Origin: Massilia sp. UBA2604
GTDB lineage: Bacteria; Pseudomonadota; Gammaproteobacteria; Burkholderiales; Burkholderiaceae_D
NCBI GenBank assembly: GCA_002339265.1
Contig: DDKG01000218.1
Coordinates: 1-6,960, forward strand
Length of the DNA: 6,960 bases
Direction: 5' to 3'
This document shows, piece by piece, positions 6,022 through 6,960 of the stretch (within the stretch, counting starts at the first letter, position 1; every line of letters starts with the position of its first letter). The position numbers and the translations under genes were made by a program. A model generated the notes under the pieces. It was given only the letters and a program-made list of their open reading frames with translations. It ran no database searches and was not told the origin of the DNA.

Positions 6022-6049
6022 TTGACAGTGCATCTAGTTTTAATACAAA
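6022..6049 (+). promoter_or_regulatory. Putative sigma-70-type promoter for second receptor
   Basis: A consensus TTGACA (6022-6027) and TACAAA (6044-6049, 4/6) are separated by 16 bp. Transcription would start near 6056, about 85 nt before the ATG. The spacer and -10 include the block TCTAGTTTTAATACAAA (6033-6049), shared with the first receptor's upstream region. That block also resembles a degenerate operator copy, so a regulator could compete with RNA polymerase here. Confidence 0.6.
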
Positions 6050-6141
6050 ATTCCGCCCAACGTTGATTTTGTCGCAAAAGCAGATCCCGGCATGGCCAGA
6101 CAGCTGATTTCGGGACCACATCGTTCTATCTGAGGGGACAC

Positions 6142-6960
6142 ATGAAAAACATCGCCACCAAGCGTGCCGCATTCCAGCTGAGCCCGGTTGCCGCCGGCTG
6201 CGCCATCTTCGTCACGGTCCTGGCCGGCAGCGCGCACGCGCAAACCGCCAGTACCGGTGAAGCCGCCAACCTGAACCCGGACGCGCCGGTGACCACCGTG
6301 ACCGTGACCGGCATCCGCCGCGCGATCGAAGATGCGATCGCCGTCAAGCGCGAATCGACCGGCATCGTCGAAGCCATCTCCTCGGAAGACATCGGCAAGC
6401 TGCCGGACGTGTCGATCGCCGAATCGCTGGCCCGCCTGCCGGGCCTGTCGGCCCAGCGCGTCAATGGCCAGGCCCAGCAGATCAGCATCCGCGGCACCTC
6501 GGGCGACCTGTCGACCGCGCTGCTGAACGGCCGCGAGCAGGTCACCACCAGCTCGGACCGCTCCGTCGAATACGACCAGTACCCATCGGAACTGATCAGC
6601 GCCGTCACCGTGTACAAGACCGGCGACGCCAGCGTGATCGGCCAGGGCCTGTCGGGCACGGTCGACCTGCAGACCATCAAGCCGCTGTCGCTGCGTGAGC
6701 GCGTCATCACCGTCAACGTGCGCGGCGAAAAGAATTCGAAAGGCTCGATCAGCGCCGGCTCGCCGGACACCGGCAGCCGCATCAGCGCGTCCTACATCGA
6801 CCAGTTCGCCGACCGCACCATCGGCGTGGCGATCGGTTACGCGCGCCAGGACAAGCCGAACGTACACCAGCAGTTCGAAACCTGGGACTGGGTGGATGAC
6901 ACCAATGTCGTGCCTGGCTCGACCGTCAAAGTGCCGAAGGGCATGAAGTCGATGGCCACC
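6142..6960 (+). CDS. Second TonB-dependent outer-membrane receptor (TIGR01782-like), N-terminal part; 3' end outside window
   Basis: First 273 codons of a paralogue of the receptor at 1221; the frame stays open to the window edge. GAGGGG (6132-6137) precedes the ATG, with ACAC between as in the first receptor. A signal peptide (1-33, cut at AHA|QT) is followed by a short linker (34-49), a TonB-box-like VTTVTVTG (50-57) and a plug with EDIGKLPDVSIAESLARLPG (82-101), ISIRGTSGDLSTALLNGRE and DASVIGQGL. Barrel strands begin near residue 185, with SASYIDQFADRTIGVAIGY. Around the TonB box and early plug it shares 43 of 59 residues with the first receptor by hand count. The outward-facing stretches differ, so the ligand may differ. 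It has its own promoter and follows a strong terminator, so it is a separate transcription unit. Confidence 0.93.
   Translation, partial: MKNIATKRAAFQLSPVAAGCAIFVTVLAGSAHAQTASTGEAANLNPDAPVTTVTVTGIRRAIEDAIAVKRESTGIVEAISSEDIGKLPDVSIAESLARLPGLSAQRVNGQAQQISIRGTSGDLSTALLNGREQVTTSSDRSVEYDQYPSELISAVTVYKTGDASVIGQGLSGTVDLQTIKPLSLRERVITVNVRGEKNSKGSISAGSPDTGSRISASYIDQFADRTIGVAIGYARQDKPNVHQQFETWDWVDDTNVVPGSTVKVPKGMKSMAT

Larger units (their letters stand above)
5753..6141. promoter_or_regulatory. Long dyad-rich intergenic region upstream of second receptor
   Basis: 389 bp without a credible gene. An open frame at 5725-5967 begins inside the terminator and has no ribosome site, so I do not accept it. The stretch is A/T-rich and contains an imperfect inverted-repeat pair (5796-5808 and 5877-5889), the perfect dyads 5808-5817, 5856-5870 and 5925-5935, operator-like site D (5905-5919), and the promoter at 6022-6049. 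The transcribed leader before the second receptor would be about 85 nt. Confidence 0.65.

Noticed and set aside
1..6960. CRISPR array, tRNA/rRNA genes, insertion sequence or phage genes
   Set aside because: I saw no regularly spaced repeats, no tRNA-like cloverleaf with a conserved T-arm, and no transposase or integrase motifs on either strand.

Overview
The window looks like GC-rich proteobacterial DNA carrying part of a carbohydrate-uptake locus. Codons are strongly G/C at the third position, and the two long intergenic stretches are clearly richer in A/T. Two large outer-membrane receptors of the Xanthomonas/Caulobacter TonB-dependent receptor type (TIGR01782-like), a secreted GH13 glycosidase and a flavin-dependent halogenase sit side by side. 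This combination is typical of glycan-scavenging beta-, gamma- and alphaproteobacteria. My best guess is an Oxalobacteraceae member (Massilia/Duganella-like), but Xanthomonadales or similar groups cannot be excluded without a search.

Layout: positions 1-784 (minus strand) hold the first 261 codons of a secreted GH13 alpha-glucan hydrolase that runs off the left edge. Positions 785-1220 are a divergent regulatory region with a plausible promoter for the glycosidase and several copies of a 15-bp inverted repeat. Positions 1221-4100 (plus) encode a complete 959-residue TonB-dependent receptor. A UUCG-loop hairpin with a short T-run follows, then a complete 503-residue flavin-dependent halogenase (4192-5703) and a strong intrinsic terminator (5727-5752). 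Positions 5753-6141 are a second regulatory region, dense in dyad symmetry, with another copy of the 15-bp inverted repeat and a good sigma-70-like promoter. Positions 6142-6960 are the first 273 codons of a second receptor, cut by the right edge.

How they may work together (inference): the receptors would import oligosaccharides, probably maltodextrin-like because of the GH13 neighbour, through the outer membrane using TonB energy. The glycosidase would cleave alpha-glucan in the periplasm or outside the cell. The halogenase is the puzzle: FAD-binding and halogenase signature motifs are intact, but nothing visible explains why a halogenase belongs with glucan uptake.

The most useful new observation is the repeated operator-like sequence TGTAG-Y-NNN-R-CTACA. 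It has three strong copies and one weaker copy, all in the two promoter regions. Two further degenerate versions sit in a 17-bp block about 110 bp before each receptor start. This suggests that the glycosidase and both receptors are one regulon. The regulator is not in the window.
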